Shown: positions 42,426 through 48,816 of the stretch, piece after piece
Layout of the letters: each line of letters begins with the position of its first letter
Position numbering within the stretch: the stretch's first letter is position 1
Source of the DNA: Clostridiales bacterium
GTDB taxonomy: Bacteria; Bacillota; Clostridia; Caldicoprobacterales; DTU083
Direction of reading: 5' to 3'
DNA: 48,816 nt
Assembly: GCA_012842605.1 (NCBI GenBank)
Contig: DUSN01000053.1
Location: forward strand, 1-48,816
Made by a program: the position numbers and the translations under genes
The notes under the pieces: generated by a model
Database searches by the model: none
Seen by the model: only the letters and a program-made list of their open reading frames with translations
Told to the model about the DNA's origin: nothing

Positions 42426-43154
42426 TTAAATTTTAATGACTAATTCCTGATCATAAACACCTTTTACCGTATGACCCGGCGGAACAATCAAAAAGTCTTT
42501 CTCATCCCAGTTTCCCCAGACAAGGGACTGAATCATACGGATATCTCCGGGAAGAACTCTTACAGACTTTCCCTGTTTTTCTGCTTCCTTCTTTATTTTT
42601 TCCAGGCAAGCAGGATTTGAGGTTTCCGGAACATCTATATATATTAAATCCATACTGTCCTTTATAGGATGGAGAGTTTCCCACAAATATTCAGCATTAT
42701 CCTCGCCGTACTTTTTTACCAGTTCTTCATACTCCATATCCAGTCCCAGCATTTTTGTTGTATCGGTAAGACGGGTATAATTGTCCCCGCGCTCCATATA
42801 GCCGACACTGCTCCATTCAGCACTCAGGTCATCCTTGAAATACTCAATAAACTTCTGACGGCTGCCCAGGAATATGGTGCAGCAATCATGAGCCCTTGGA
42901 ATGACCAATGGAATCTTGCTGCTCTTAAGTCCCACTATACCATTGCCGCAGAGGCCGTAACCCAGCAGGATGGCATCGTATATCCCCTGTTCTTCAGTTT
43001 CATTAATTTTCCTCTGCAATATCTCACGTAAATATGAAGACGTGTCATGAGCGCCCTTGGGCGTGAATTCCGGGTCCACGGTATGCGGGCTGTTCGCAAT
43101 GCATAAACACGCTTCTCGTAAGAATACCTCACAGCAAATTAACTTTAGTCTCAT
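42426..43154 (-). CDS. DUF1638 protein, cysteine-rich
   Basis: A 242-residue protein of the DUF1638 family. Cysteines 7, 8, 16 and 18 cluster at the N-terminus, with others at 69 (GYGLCGNGI), 91 and 92 (HDCCTIFLGSR), which suggests a metal or iron-sulfur site. The family is known from methanogens and Clostridia, where some members lie near corrinoid methyltransferase genes; the biochemical function is unknown. No signal peptide or membrane helices. It starts 44 bases downstream of ispG on the same strand and could be in the same transcript, although no functional link to isoprenoid synthesis is known. Confidence 0.82.
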   Translation of the reverse strand: MRLKLICCEVFLREACLCIANSPHTVDPEFTPKGAHDTSSYLREILQRKINETEEQGIYDAILLGYGLCGNGIVGLKSSKIPLVIPRAHDCCTIFLGSRQKFIEYFKDDLSAEWSSVGYMERGDNYTRLTDTTKMLGLDMEYEELVKKYGEDNAEYLWETLHPIKDSMDLIYIDVPETSNPACLEKIKKEAEKQGKSVRVLPGDIRMIQSLVWGNWDEKDFLIVPPGHTVKGVYDQELVIKI

Positions 43155-43198
43155 AGAAACCCCCTATTTAGTATGACATATATTATTGCATATAATAA

Positions 43199-44251
43199 CT
43201 ATAAAAGACTTTCAATTTCTTTGATCAATTCTTCAACCAGTTTTTCTTCGGGTACCTTGCGGATGATCTCTCCCTTTCGGAATATCAATCCCTCTCCATT
43301 GCCCCCGGCAATACCGATATCCGCTCTTCTGGCTTCACCAGGTCCATTGACCGCACAGCCCATTACAGCCACCTTTATATGCTTTTTTATAAAGGACAGC
43401 TTTTCCTCAACTTCATTGGCTATCCGAATCAAGTCAAGCTGTGTGCGGCCGCATGTAGGGCAGGATATCAGCTCAATGCCCTCCTTTATATGGCCTATGG
43501 ACTTGAGGATCTCCCTGCCAATAATAACTTCCTCTACAGGATCACCCGTAAGGGATACGCGTATGGTATCCCCGATGCCTTCTGAAAGCAGCGTGCCTAT
43601 GCCTACACAGGATTTTACAGTACCGATTCTTAAGGTGCCTGACTCGGTAACTCCTATATGCAGGGGATAATCAACCTTATGTGAAATCAACCTGTAACTT
43701 TCAATCATTTCCATAACATCGGAGGATTTTACAGATATGGCGATGTCGTGAAAATCCTGTTCTTCAAGGATTTCTACATGCCGGAGAGCACTCTCTACCA
43801 ATGCTTCAGGGCAGACCCCTCCATACTTCTGCAATAAATCCCGCTGCAATGATCCGGAATTTACACCGATTCGTATAGGTATTCCCTTATCCCGGGCAGC
43901 CTGTACTACAGCCTTTACCTTTTCCTTGCCTCCAATATTGCCGGGATTGATGCGTAGCTTTGCCGCGCCGTTTTCAATTGATTTCAGTGCCAGTCTATAA
44001 TCGAAGTGAATGTCTGCAACCAGGGGAATGCTAATCTGTGGTATTATTTTAGTCAATGCTTCAGCAGCTTCCATATCAGGCACAGTACATCGTATAATGT
44101 CACAGCCGGCTTCTTCCAGCCTTCGTATTTGTGAAACTGTAGCCTCGACATTTCTTGTGTCTGTATTAGTCATAGACTGAACCGAAATGGGAGCATTCCC
44201 GCCGATTACCTTGTCCCCAACATGAATCTCTCTTGTCTTTGCTCTTTTCAT
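43199..44251 (-). CDS. ispG: (E)-4-hydroxy-3-methylbut-2-enyl-diphosphate synthase (IspG/GcpE)
   Basis: IspG converts methylerythritol cyclodiphosphate to HMBPP, the penultimate step of the MEP isoprenoid pathway, using a [4Fe-4S] cluster. The TIM-barrel region starts at about 5 with [12 protein letters not shown], and the C-terminal cluster ligands Cys264, Cys267, Cys299 and Glu306 (SCPTCGRTQ and GCAVNGPGE) are all present. The 350-residue length is the bacterial short form. The start codon overlaps the stop of ispH by 4 bases, so the two reductive [4Fe-4S] steps are translated together. In most Clostridia ispG is instead beside dxr and rseP. Confidence 0.97.
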   Translation of the reverse strand: MKRAKTREIHVGDKVIGGNAPISVQSMTNTDTRNVEATVSQIRRLEEAGCDIIRCTVPDMEAAEALTKIIPQISIPLVADIHFDYRLALKSIENGAAKLRINPGNIGGKEKVKAVVQAARDKGIPIRIGVNSGSLQRDLLQKYGGVCPEALVESALRHVEILEEQDFHDIAISVKSSDVMEMIESYRLISHKVDYPLHIGVTESGTLRIGTVKSCVGIGTLLSEGIGDTIRVSLTGDPVEEVIIGREILKSIGHIKEGIELISCPTCGRTQLDLIRIANEVEEKLSFIKKHIKVAVMGCAVNGPGEARRADIGIAGGNGEGLIFRKGEIIRKVPEEKLVEELIKEIESLL

Positions 44252-45159
44252 CTGTTATCCTCCGTTGCTTTTGCGCCTGCTGCAGTCTTGTTCCCGTTCA
44301 TATCCTGCTGTTCTATGCCTCTCAGCTTTTTAATTACATCATCAATTATCCAGTCAGGAGTTGAAGCGCCTGCTGTAATGCCCACTTTTTTAATCTCCGG
44401 ATCTTTTACCGCCCATTCAGGCAATTCGCTGCTGTTTTCCACCAGTATGGTATTACTGCAATTTCTACTGCAGATTTCATACAGTTTTTTGGTATTGGAA
44501 CTATGCCGGCCTCCGATAACCACCATCATATCCACTATCTTTGATACCTGGTCGGCACTGCTTTGTCTTTCACGGGTTGCATTGCATATGGTATTAAATG
44601 CCAATACCTCCCTGCCCTGTCCTGACACTGCCTCAAGAGTTTTTTCATAATTTGACTGCTTTTCGGTTGTCTGAGATAGTACACATACCTTATCAGGCAA
44701 ATCTCTCAGTTCACTTCCGTCCTTTGTAACAATAGCAGAGTTATTGCACCATCCGTTAATACCTATTACCTCGGGATGATTCCGGTCTCCCACTATAATA
44801 ATCTGATAACCTTGCTTATGATATTTTCTTGCTTTACGCTGAATACTGGATACATACGGGCAAGTGGCATCCACCATTTTTGCACCGGCTTTTTTTATCT
44901 GCTCTTTTATTTCAGGTGTTATGCCATGGGATCTGATTACAATTGTGTCACCGGGATTCAATTTTTCGATAGCGTCGCTGTCAATCTGATATATACCCTG
45001 TTCTTCCAGACTCCTAACTACATCCTCATTATGAATTAACGGACCCAAAGTATATACTTTAGAATCATTTTTATTATTATAATCAACAGTCATATCAACT
45101 GCTCTTTTCACACCAAAGCAAAAACCTGCGTTTTCAGCAACTATAATCTGCCTGGACAT
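44248..45159 (-). CDS. ispH: 4-hydroxy-3-methylbut-2-enyl diphosphate reductase (IspH/LytB)
   Basis: IspH reduces HMBPP to isopentenyl and dimethylallyl diphosphate, the last MEP step. The cluster cysteines are Cys14 (AGFCFGV), Cys100 (DATCPYV) and Cys192 ([11 protein letters not shown]), spaced as in Escherichia coli. HNPEVIG-type histidine motif and [10 protein letters not shown] are present. Length 303 is usual; unlike many clostridial IspH proteins it is not fused to ribosomal protein S1. It is the first gene of an ispH-ispG pair with a 4-base overlap. A roughly 13-residue C-terminal Asn/Lys/Ala tail is extra. Confidence 0.97.
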   Translation of the reverse strand: MSRQIIVAENAGFCFGVKRAVDMTVDYNNKNDSKVYTLGPLIHNEDVVRSLEEQGIYQIDSDAIEKLNPGDTIVIRSHGITPEIKEQIKKAGAKMVDATCPYVSSIQRKARKYHKQGYQIIIVGDRNHPEVIGINGWCNNSAIVTKDGSELRDLPDKVCVLSQTTEKQSNYEKTLEAVSGQGREVLAFNTICNATRERQSSADQVSKIVDMMVVIGGRHSSNTKKLYEICSRNCSNTILVENSSELPEWAVKDPEIKKVGITAGASTPDWIIDDVIKKLRGIEQQDMNGNKTAAGAKATEDNR

Positions 45160-45283
45160 AAACCCATCCCTTCGTTTTATACAATAAGCTTATTGCATAG
45201 CGTACAGCATCATATCCAGCCTGAAGAGCACAACATTAAGTTATTCCTATATAGTATATCGTATTATTAACATAAATCAAACC

Positions 45284-45319
45284 AAAAAACAGCCTCATCA
45301 TATTAATGATGGGGCTGTT
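45284..45319 (-). terminator. Rho-independent terminator of the alaS-type gene
   Basis: A 14-bp stem (45288-45301 with 45306-45319, one wobble) is followed on the minus strand by six Ts (45284-45289). It lies 17 bases after the stop. Confidence 0.85.
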
Positions 45320-45335
45320 ATCTTAGTCTCATATA

Positions 45336-47120
45336 TTACTCCAGGACTGCCTTGATTCTTCTAACTCCTGCAGAAGAGCTTTCTTCCTTTTTAATTTTAA
45401 ACCGTCCCAATTCTCCGGTCCTGCTGGCATGAGGTCCGCCGCATATTTCCTTGGAAAACTCACCCATGGTATATACTTTAACCATGTTTCCGTATTTGGA
45501 TTCAAACAATCCTATTGCTCCGGATTCCAACGCCTTTTCCAGGGGCATTTCCTCGCATACTATTTCTACGTTTTTCTGGATTGCTTCATTTACCAGCCTT
45601 TCCACTTCATCCAGTTCTTCGCGTGTCATCTTGCGGGAGAAGGAAAAGTCAAACCTCAGCCTTTCAGCTGTTATATTGCTTCCTCTCTGTGCTACCTCAT
45701 CACCCAGCACTTTTCTAAGTGCAGCGTGAAGGAGATGGGTTGCAGTATGAAGCTTAGCTGTTTCCTCGGTATGGTCAGCCAGACCGCCTTTGAATCTCTG
45801 AGCCGCACCGGCCTGAGAAATCTCCTGGTGACGGCGGAAACTCTCCTGGAAACCTTCCACATCTACGGTATAACCACGTTCAGAAGCAAGCTCCTGAGTA
45901 AATTCCAGCGGGAAGCCAAAGGTATCGTACAGCCTGAAAGCATTTGGGCCGTCTATAACCTTCACATTTTCCCCCAGCCTGGAAACCAGCTTGTCAAATT
46001 CTCTGAGGCCTTGTTTAATGGTCCTCTGGAAGCGTTCCTCTTCCAGTGCCAGCTCGCGCTTAATGAAATCCTCGTTATTACCCAGTTCCGGATATACGTC
46101 ACGGTATTGATTTATTACGACCTGGGCAATTTCCGGGGTGCTGCCCTCAGGAATGCCAATCTGGAGCCCGAAGCGAATGGCACGGCGAATTAGCCTTCGC
46201 AATACATAACCCTGATCCACATTGGATGGGGTTACTGCTTTTTGGTCTCCAAGAATAAATGTTGATGTGCGGATATGGTCTGCTACAATACGGAATGCCC
46301 TGGTGGTTTCCTCGTCCTGGCCATATTTCTTTTCGGACAGTTGGCCGATCTTGTCAATTATATCCTTATAAATATCAGTATCATAAACCGATTCCACACC
46401 CTGAAGAATAGCAATGGTACGGTCAAGCCCCATGCCTGTGTCTACATTTTTCTGGCTGAGAGGCTCAAACTTGCCGTCTGCTGTCTTGTTATACTCCATA
46501 AATACGTCGTTCCAGATTTCCACATACTTGCCGCAATTGCAGGCAGGGCTGCAGTCAGGACCGCACTTCTCTTTTCCCGTATCTATGAACATCTCGGTAT
46601 CCGGTCCGCAGGGCCCGGTTATACCTGCTGGACCCCACCAGTTGTTCTCCTTGGGAAGAAAAAATATGTGATCATCCGGTACGCCTAAAGAACGCCAGTA
46701 GTTGTAGGATTCCATGTCCCGCGGCGCATCTTCGTCGCCGGCAAATACTGTAAAGTACAGCTTTTCCTTAGGGATTCCCAGCCATTTTTCAGAGGTGAGA
46801 AACTCCCAGCTCCACTCGATTGCTTCCTTTTTAAAGTAATCACCCAGTGACCAGTTGCCCAGCATTTCAAAGAAAGTACAATGGGTTGCATCTCCTACTT
46901 CATCAATATCTCCTGTACGAATGCATTTTTGTACATTGGTCAGCCTGTTTCCTTCCGGGTGCTTAGCCCCAAGCAGGTAGGGCACAAGCGGATGCATTCC
47001 GGCAGTAGTGAAAAGCACTGTGGGATCATTTTCGGGTATGACCGAAGCACTGGGTATAACTGCATGTCCTTTTTCCTTAAAAAAAGAAAGGAATTTTTCC
47101 CTTAGTTCGTTGGCTTTCAA
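45336..47120 (-). CDS. alaS: Compact alanyl-tRNA synthetase lacking the beta-barrel and C-Ala domains
   Basis: Alanyl-tRNA synthetase charges tRNA-Ala. This protein has 594 residues against about 870-880 normally. The class II catalytic core (about 1-240, with TTAGMHPLVPYLLGAKHP, NVQKCIRTGDIDEVG and FFEMLGNWS) and the tRNA-recognition helices (to about 430) are complete. The editing domain follows immediately with HTATH (458-462), Cys560 and His564 in CGGPHASRTG, and SSSAGVRRI near the end. The 90-residue beta-barrel with the TPFYAEGGGQ-type motif normally between core and editing domain is absent, and the protein ends before the C-Ala domain. All zinc and catalytic residues of the remaining parts are present, so it looks functional. 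No T-box leader is visible upstream. Confidence 0.93.
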   Translation of the reverse strand: MKANELREKFLSFFKEKGHAVIPSASVIPENDPTVLFTTAGMHPLVPYLLGAKHPEGNRLTNVQKCIRTGDIDEVGDATHCTFFEMLGNWSLGDYFKKEAIEWSWEFLTSEKWLGIPKEKLYFTVFAGDEDAPRDMESYNYWRSLGVPDDHIFFLPKENNWWGPAGITGPCGPDTEMFIDTGKEKCGPDCSPACNCGKYVEIWNDVFMEYNKTADGKFEPLSQKNVDTGMGLDRTIAILQGVESVYDTDIYKDIIDKIGQLSEKKYGQDEETTRAFRIVADHIRTSTFILGDQKAVTPSNVDQGYVLRRLIRRAIRFGLQIGIPEGSTPEIAQVVINQYRDVYPELGNNEDFIKRELALEEERFQRTIKQGLREFDKLVSRLGENVKVIDGPNAFRLYDTFGFPLEFTQELASERGYTVDVEGFQESFRRHQEISQAGAAQRFKGGLADHTEETAKLHTATHLLHAALRKVLGDEVAQRGSNITAERLRFDFSFSRKMTREELDEVERLVNEAIQKNVEIVCEEMPLEKALESGAIGLFESKYGNMVKVYTMGEFSKEICGGPHASRTGELGRFKIKKEESSSAGVRRIKAVLE

Positions 47121-47290
47121 ATTGAAAACACTCCTTCATACGAAATTAGAAAAAGCAGTTTCTTTAATTCTTCTGCTTTATATTTCCATAGTAATCATTA
47201 AATAGTATTATACAGAGTTGTCGAAACGATGTCAATTAGGGCTGTTCTTCCCGAAAAGCTTGCGCTCTCGAATGATGAACAGCCCATGCA

Positions 47291-47728
47291 TTACATAAAG
47301 TCAGGAAAACGAATAGCGCCGCGGCATCGTGCTTTCCAATGCCTCTCCATTTTGCTGATTATGAAATTGCTTTTTGGAGACATATGAGCAAATTCATGCT
47401 TGCTGATCATGACACCGGTATGAGTGATTATTCCCCTGGATATGGCAAAATAAACCAAATCAAGAGGTTGAAGATCATCCAATGAAACCTGTACTGCATT
47501 TAATTTTCTTAAGCCTCGTATATACCTGAGTGGATCGGTTTTATACCAATCCTCATCAATTTCCTTCCCGTCATTGTCCGGCAAATAAATACCGAAATGC
47601 CTGTAAAAATGAACAACAAAACCCCAACAATCCAATCCCTTAAGTGTGCGTCCGTTATGAACAAAGGGGACACCCTCATACTGCTCCAGTAATTTTTTGA
47701 TTCTTTTCTCAAGATTGATATTATCCAT
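47291..47728 (-). CDS. NlpC/P60-family protein without signal peptide
   Basis: The 145-residue protein has an NlpC/P60 cysteine peptidase fold with Cys34 (GLDCWGFV), His103 (THTGVMIS) and a third residue near His115 (FAHMS). I place the start at ATG 47726-47728, with AAAGGAGC upstream; an open frame extends 30 codons further but has no RBS. Neither version has a signal peptide or membrane helix, unlike secreted wall endopeptidases. Similar stand-alone forms are used by phage tails, but no phage genes are near. The substrate is unknown. A hairpin (47239-47285) lies downstream. Confidence 0.82.
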   Translation of the reverse strand: MDNINLEKRIKKLLEQYEGVPFVHNGRTLKGLDCWGFVVHFYRHFGIYLPDNDGKEIDEDWYKTDPLRYIRGLRKLNAVQVSLDDLQPLDLVYFAISRGIITHTGVMISKHEFAHMSPKSNFIISKMERHWKARCRGAIRFPDFM

Positions 47729-47889
47729 AAAAGCAGTGCTCCTTTTGTTTGCTAGAATACAGCATATGCTATCAACAGGATTTTGTTGATAGACTGATGA
47801 GAGAAAAGAATGTTTCACTATTTGGCGGCTATATTCATATTTATATAACAGGCATTACTATACCAATTTCCAAGAAACGAGGTGATTTC

Positions 47890-48069
47890 ATGGGTTTTGG
47901 ATTCTGCGGAAGAGGCAATGATTCTTTGCTGTTCTTCTTCCTGCTTCTGGTAATATTGTTCAGCTGCTTTAACGGCAAACATGGCGATCAGGATGAACTT
48001 CTGTTCTTCTTCCTGCTCCTGGTAATTTTGTTCCCAAGCTTTGGAGGAGTATTCGGCGCAAGTGATTAA
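47890..48069 (+). CDS. 59-residue membrane protein made of a duplicated hydrophobic segment
   Basis: The ATG at 47890 is preceded by CGAGGTGATTTC. The product begins with MGFGFCGRGNDS, then two near-identical copies of a 12-residue hydrophobic core (LLFFFLLLVILF at 13-24 and 42-53 approximately) linked by a short polar loop, ending in GVFGASD. The two copies are also near-identical at the nucleotide level (one or two synonymous changes), so the duplication is recent or under strong constraint. It looks like a two-helix hairpin embedded in the membrane, reminiscent of small spore-coat or sporulation peptides of the YjcZ type. A terminator follows, so it is probably transcribed alone. Confidence 0.75.
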   Translation: MGFGFCGRGNDSLLFFFLLLVILFSCFNGKHGDQDELLFFFLLLVILFPSFGGVFGASD

Positions 48070-48085
48070 GCAGCAAGATAAGCTT

Positions 48086-48127
48086 AAAATGGAGGCAGGA
48101 CCGACAGGTCTTTTACCTCCATTTTTT
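48086..48127 (+). terminator. Rho-independent terminator of the small membrane protein gene
   Basis: AAAATGGAGG (48086-48095) pairs with CCTCCATTTT (48116-48125) with an internal GACC/GGTC step, and continues in Ts. Confidence 0.85.
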
Positions 48128-48297
48128 CTTTTTGCTGTTCTTCCTGATGTTACAGTTCAGTACAAAAAAATAGAAAATTATTTAATAAAAAACATGAAAA
48201 AAATCAAATAATATGGTATTGTATATCAGGATGATTATCCAGTATTTCGGATTTATATTATTACTATATTAATACTAACTTTAGGAGGTCAATAAAC

Positions 48298-48816
48298 GTG
48301 TTTCGCCCTGGTTTTGACAATACCAAATACCTCGAAGAACAAACGGAAGAAATTTTAAAACGAGTTGAGCATTTTAACAAAAAGCTATACCTTGAGTTTG
48401 GAGGGAAGCTTTTTTATGATTACCACGCTGCCAGAGTACTTCCGGGCTATGATCCCAATGTAAAAGTCAGGCTGCTGCACAAGCTAAAGGACAAGGCCGA
48501 GATTATTTTATGCATATATGCAGGCGATATAGAAAGGCGCAAAATACGGGCAGATTTTGGAATTACATATGAGATGGATGCACTAAAGCTTATCGATAAC
48601 CTGCGTGCCTGGAACCTGGATATTGCCGGAGTGGTTATCACCCGGTACAAGGACCAGCCTGCTGCCAGGCTGTTTATTAACACGCTGATGCTTCGCAATA
48701 TCAAAGTCTATGTACATAGGCCTACACCAGGCTATCCTACCGATGTTAATGCCATCTTAAGCGATGAAGGATTTGGAGCCAACGAATATATAGAAACCAC
48801 AAAGACGCTGGTTATA
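48298..48816 (+). CDS. DUF1846 family protein, 5' part
   Basis: The open frame starts at GTG 48298-48300 with TTAGGAGGT eight bases upstream and runs off the right edge after 173 codons. The sequence ([69 protein letters not shown]) is the N-terminal half of the DUF1846 family, proteins of about 500 residues found throughout Firmicutes with a P-loop-like or Rossmann core and unknown function. About 230 bases of non-coding AT-rich sequence separate it from the terminator upstream; a promoter is likely within it but no clear pair of boxes was identified. Confidence 0.9.
   Translation, partial: MFRPGFDNTKYLEEQTEEILKRVEHFNKKLYLEFGGKLFYDYHAARVLPGYDPNVKVRLLHKLKDKAEIILCIYAGDIERRKIRADFGITYEMDALKLIDNLRAWNLDIAGVVITRYKDQPAARLFINTLMLRNIKVYVHRPTPGYPTDVNAILSDEGFGANEYIETTKTLVI

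Noticed and set aside
45429..46193. Plus-strand ORF of 254 codons
   Set aside because: It is antisense to the alanyl-tRNA synthetase gene and shows no recognisable motif.
47121..47290. Possible T-box leader before alaS
   Set aside because: I looked for an AGGGTGGNACCGCG-type antiterminator on the minus strand and found none; the region is too short and holds only an imperfect hairpin belonging to the NlpC gene's 3' end.

Overview
The window looks like a chromosome segment of a low-to-mid GC anaerobic, probably spore-forming member of the Clostridia (Bacillota). Supporting signs are strong GGAGG-type ribosome binding sites, TTG and GTG starts, a lysine (L-box) riboswitch in front of an NhaC-type carrier, a B12/radical SAM DUF4080 protein, a CBS-containing family II pyrophosphatase, adjacent MEP-pathway genes ispG and ispH, and DUF1846/DUF1638/DUF4358 proteins. 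The genus cannot be fixed from sequence reading alone. No prophage or CRISPR array is visible.

Layout. 1-125: left edge with the 5' end of a truncated gene, perhaps an IS256-like transposase. 306-5699: LCP-family envelope protein, an 8-cysteine 51-residue protein, B12/radical SAM protein, and a secreted PG-binding/LysM protein. 5891-5966: tRNA-Thr(GGT) with its own promoter and terminator. 5997-9382: a small zinc-ribbon protein and a DUF4358-MBOAT-DHHW operon, probably for O-acylation of an envelope polymer. 9496-12052: an operon of a small acidic protein, glucose-6-phosphate dehydrogenase and a cyclase-family hydrolase behind a good sigma-A promoter. 12279-14833: a 51-residue coiled-coil protein behind a palindrome, then an HTH-cupin regulator and an acyl-CoA synthetase. 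14980-17552: USP-like protein and a YyaL-type thioredoxin-domain protein. 17720-21614: a REP-like inverted repeat and a two-gene ABC exporter-type module.

21724-27731 is a sugar/uronate catabolic cluster: GPH-family symporter, a large protein resembling polysaccharide lyases, ThuA-domain protein, Gfo/Idh/MocA oxidoreductase and a xylose-isomerase-like TIM barrel. 28371-30373 is a promoter, lysine riboswitch, intrinsic terminator and NhaC-family carrier, readable as a lysine-repressed uptake unit. 30588-34974 has CBS pyrophosphatase and aconitase. 35195-39938 has a serine hydrolase, an RsuA/RluB pseudouridine synthase, an RsmC-like methyltransferase, a HAD phosphatase and a CapA-like protein. 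40008-45159 has acetate kinase, a nitrilase-family amidase, a cysteine-rich DUF1638 protein, ispG and ispH. 45336-47120 encodes a 594-residue alanyl-tRNA synthetase lacking two standard domains. The right end has a signal-less NlpC/P60 protein, a tiny membrane protein made of a duplicated segment, and the start of a DUF1846 gene.

Points most worth following are the compact AlaRS, the probable ATT start of zwf, the duplicated hydrophobic peptide, the unrecognised 618-residue protein in the glycan cluster with tandem repeats beside it, and the conserved C-terminal domain of the LysM protein. I see no single clearly unprecedented system; most of the window is housekeeping or known accessory families in sometimes unusual forms.
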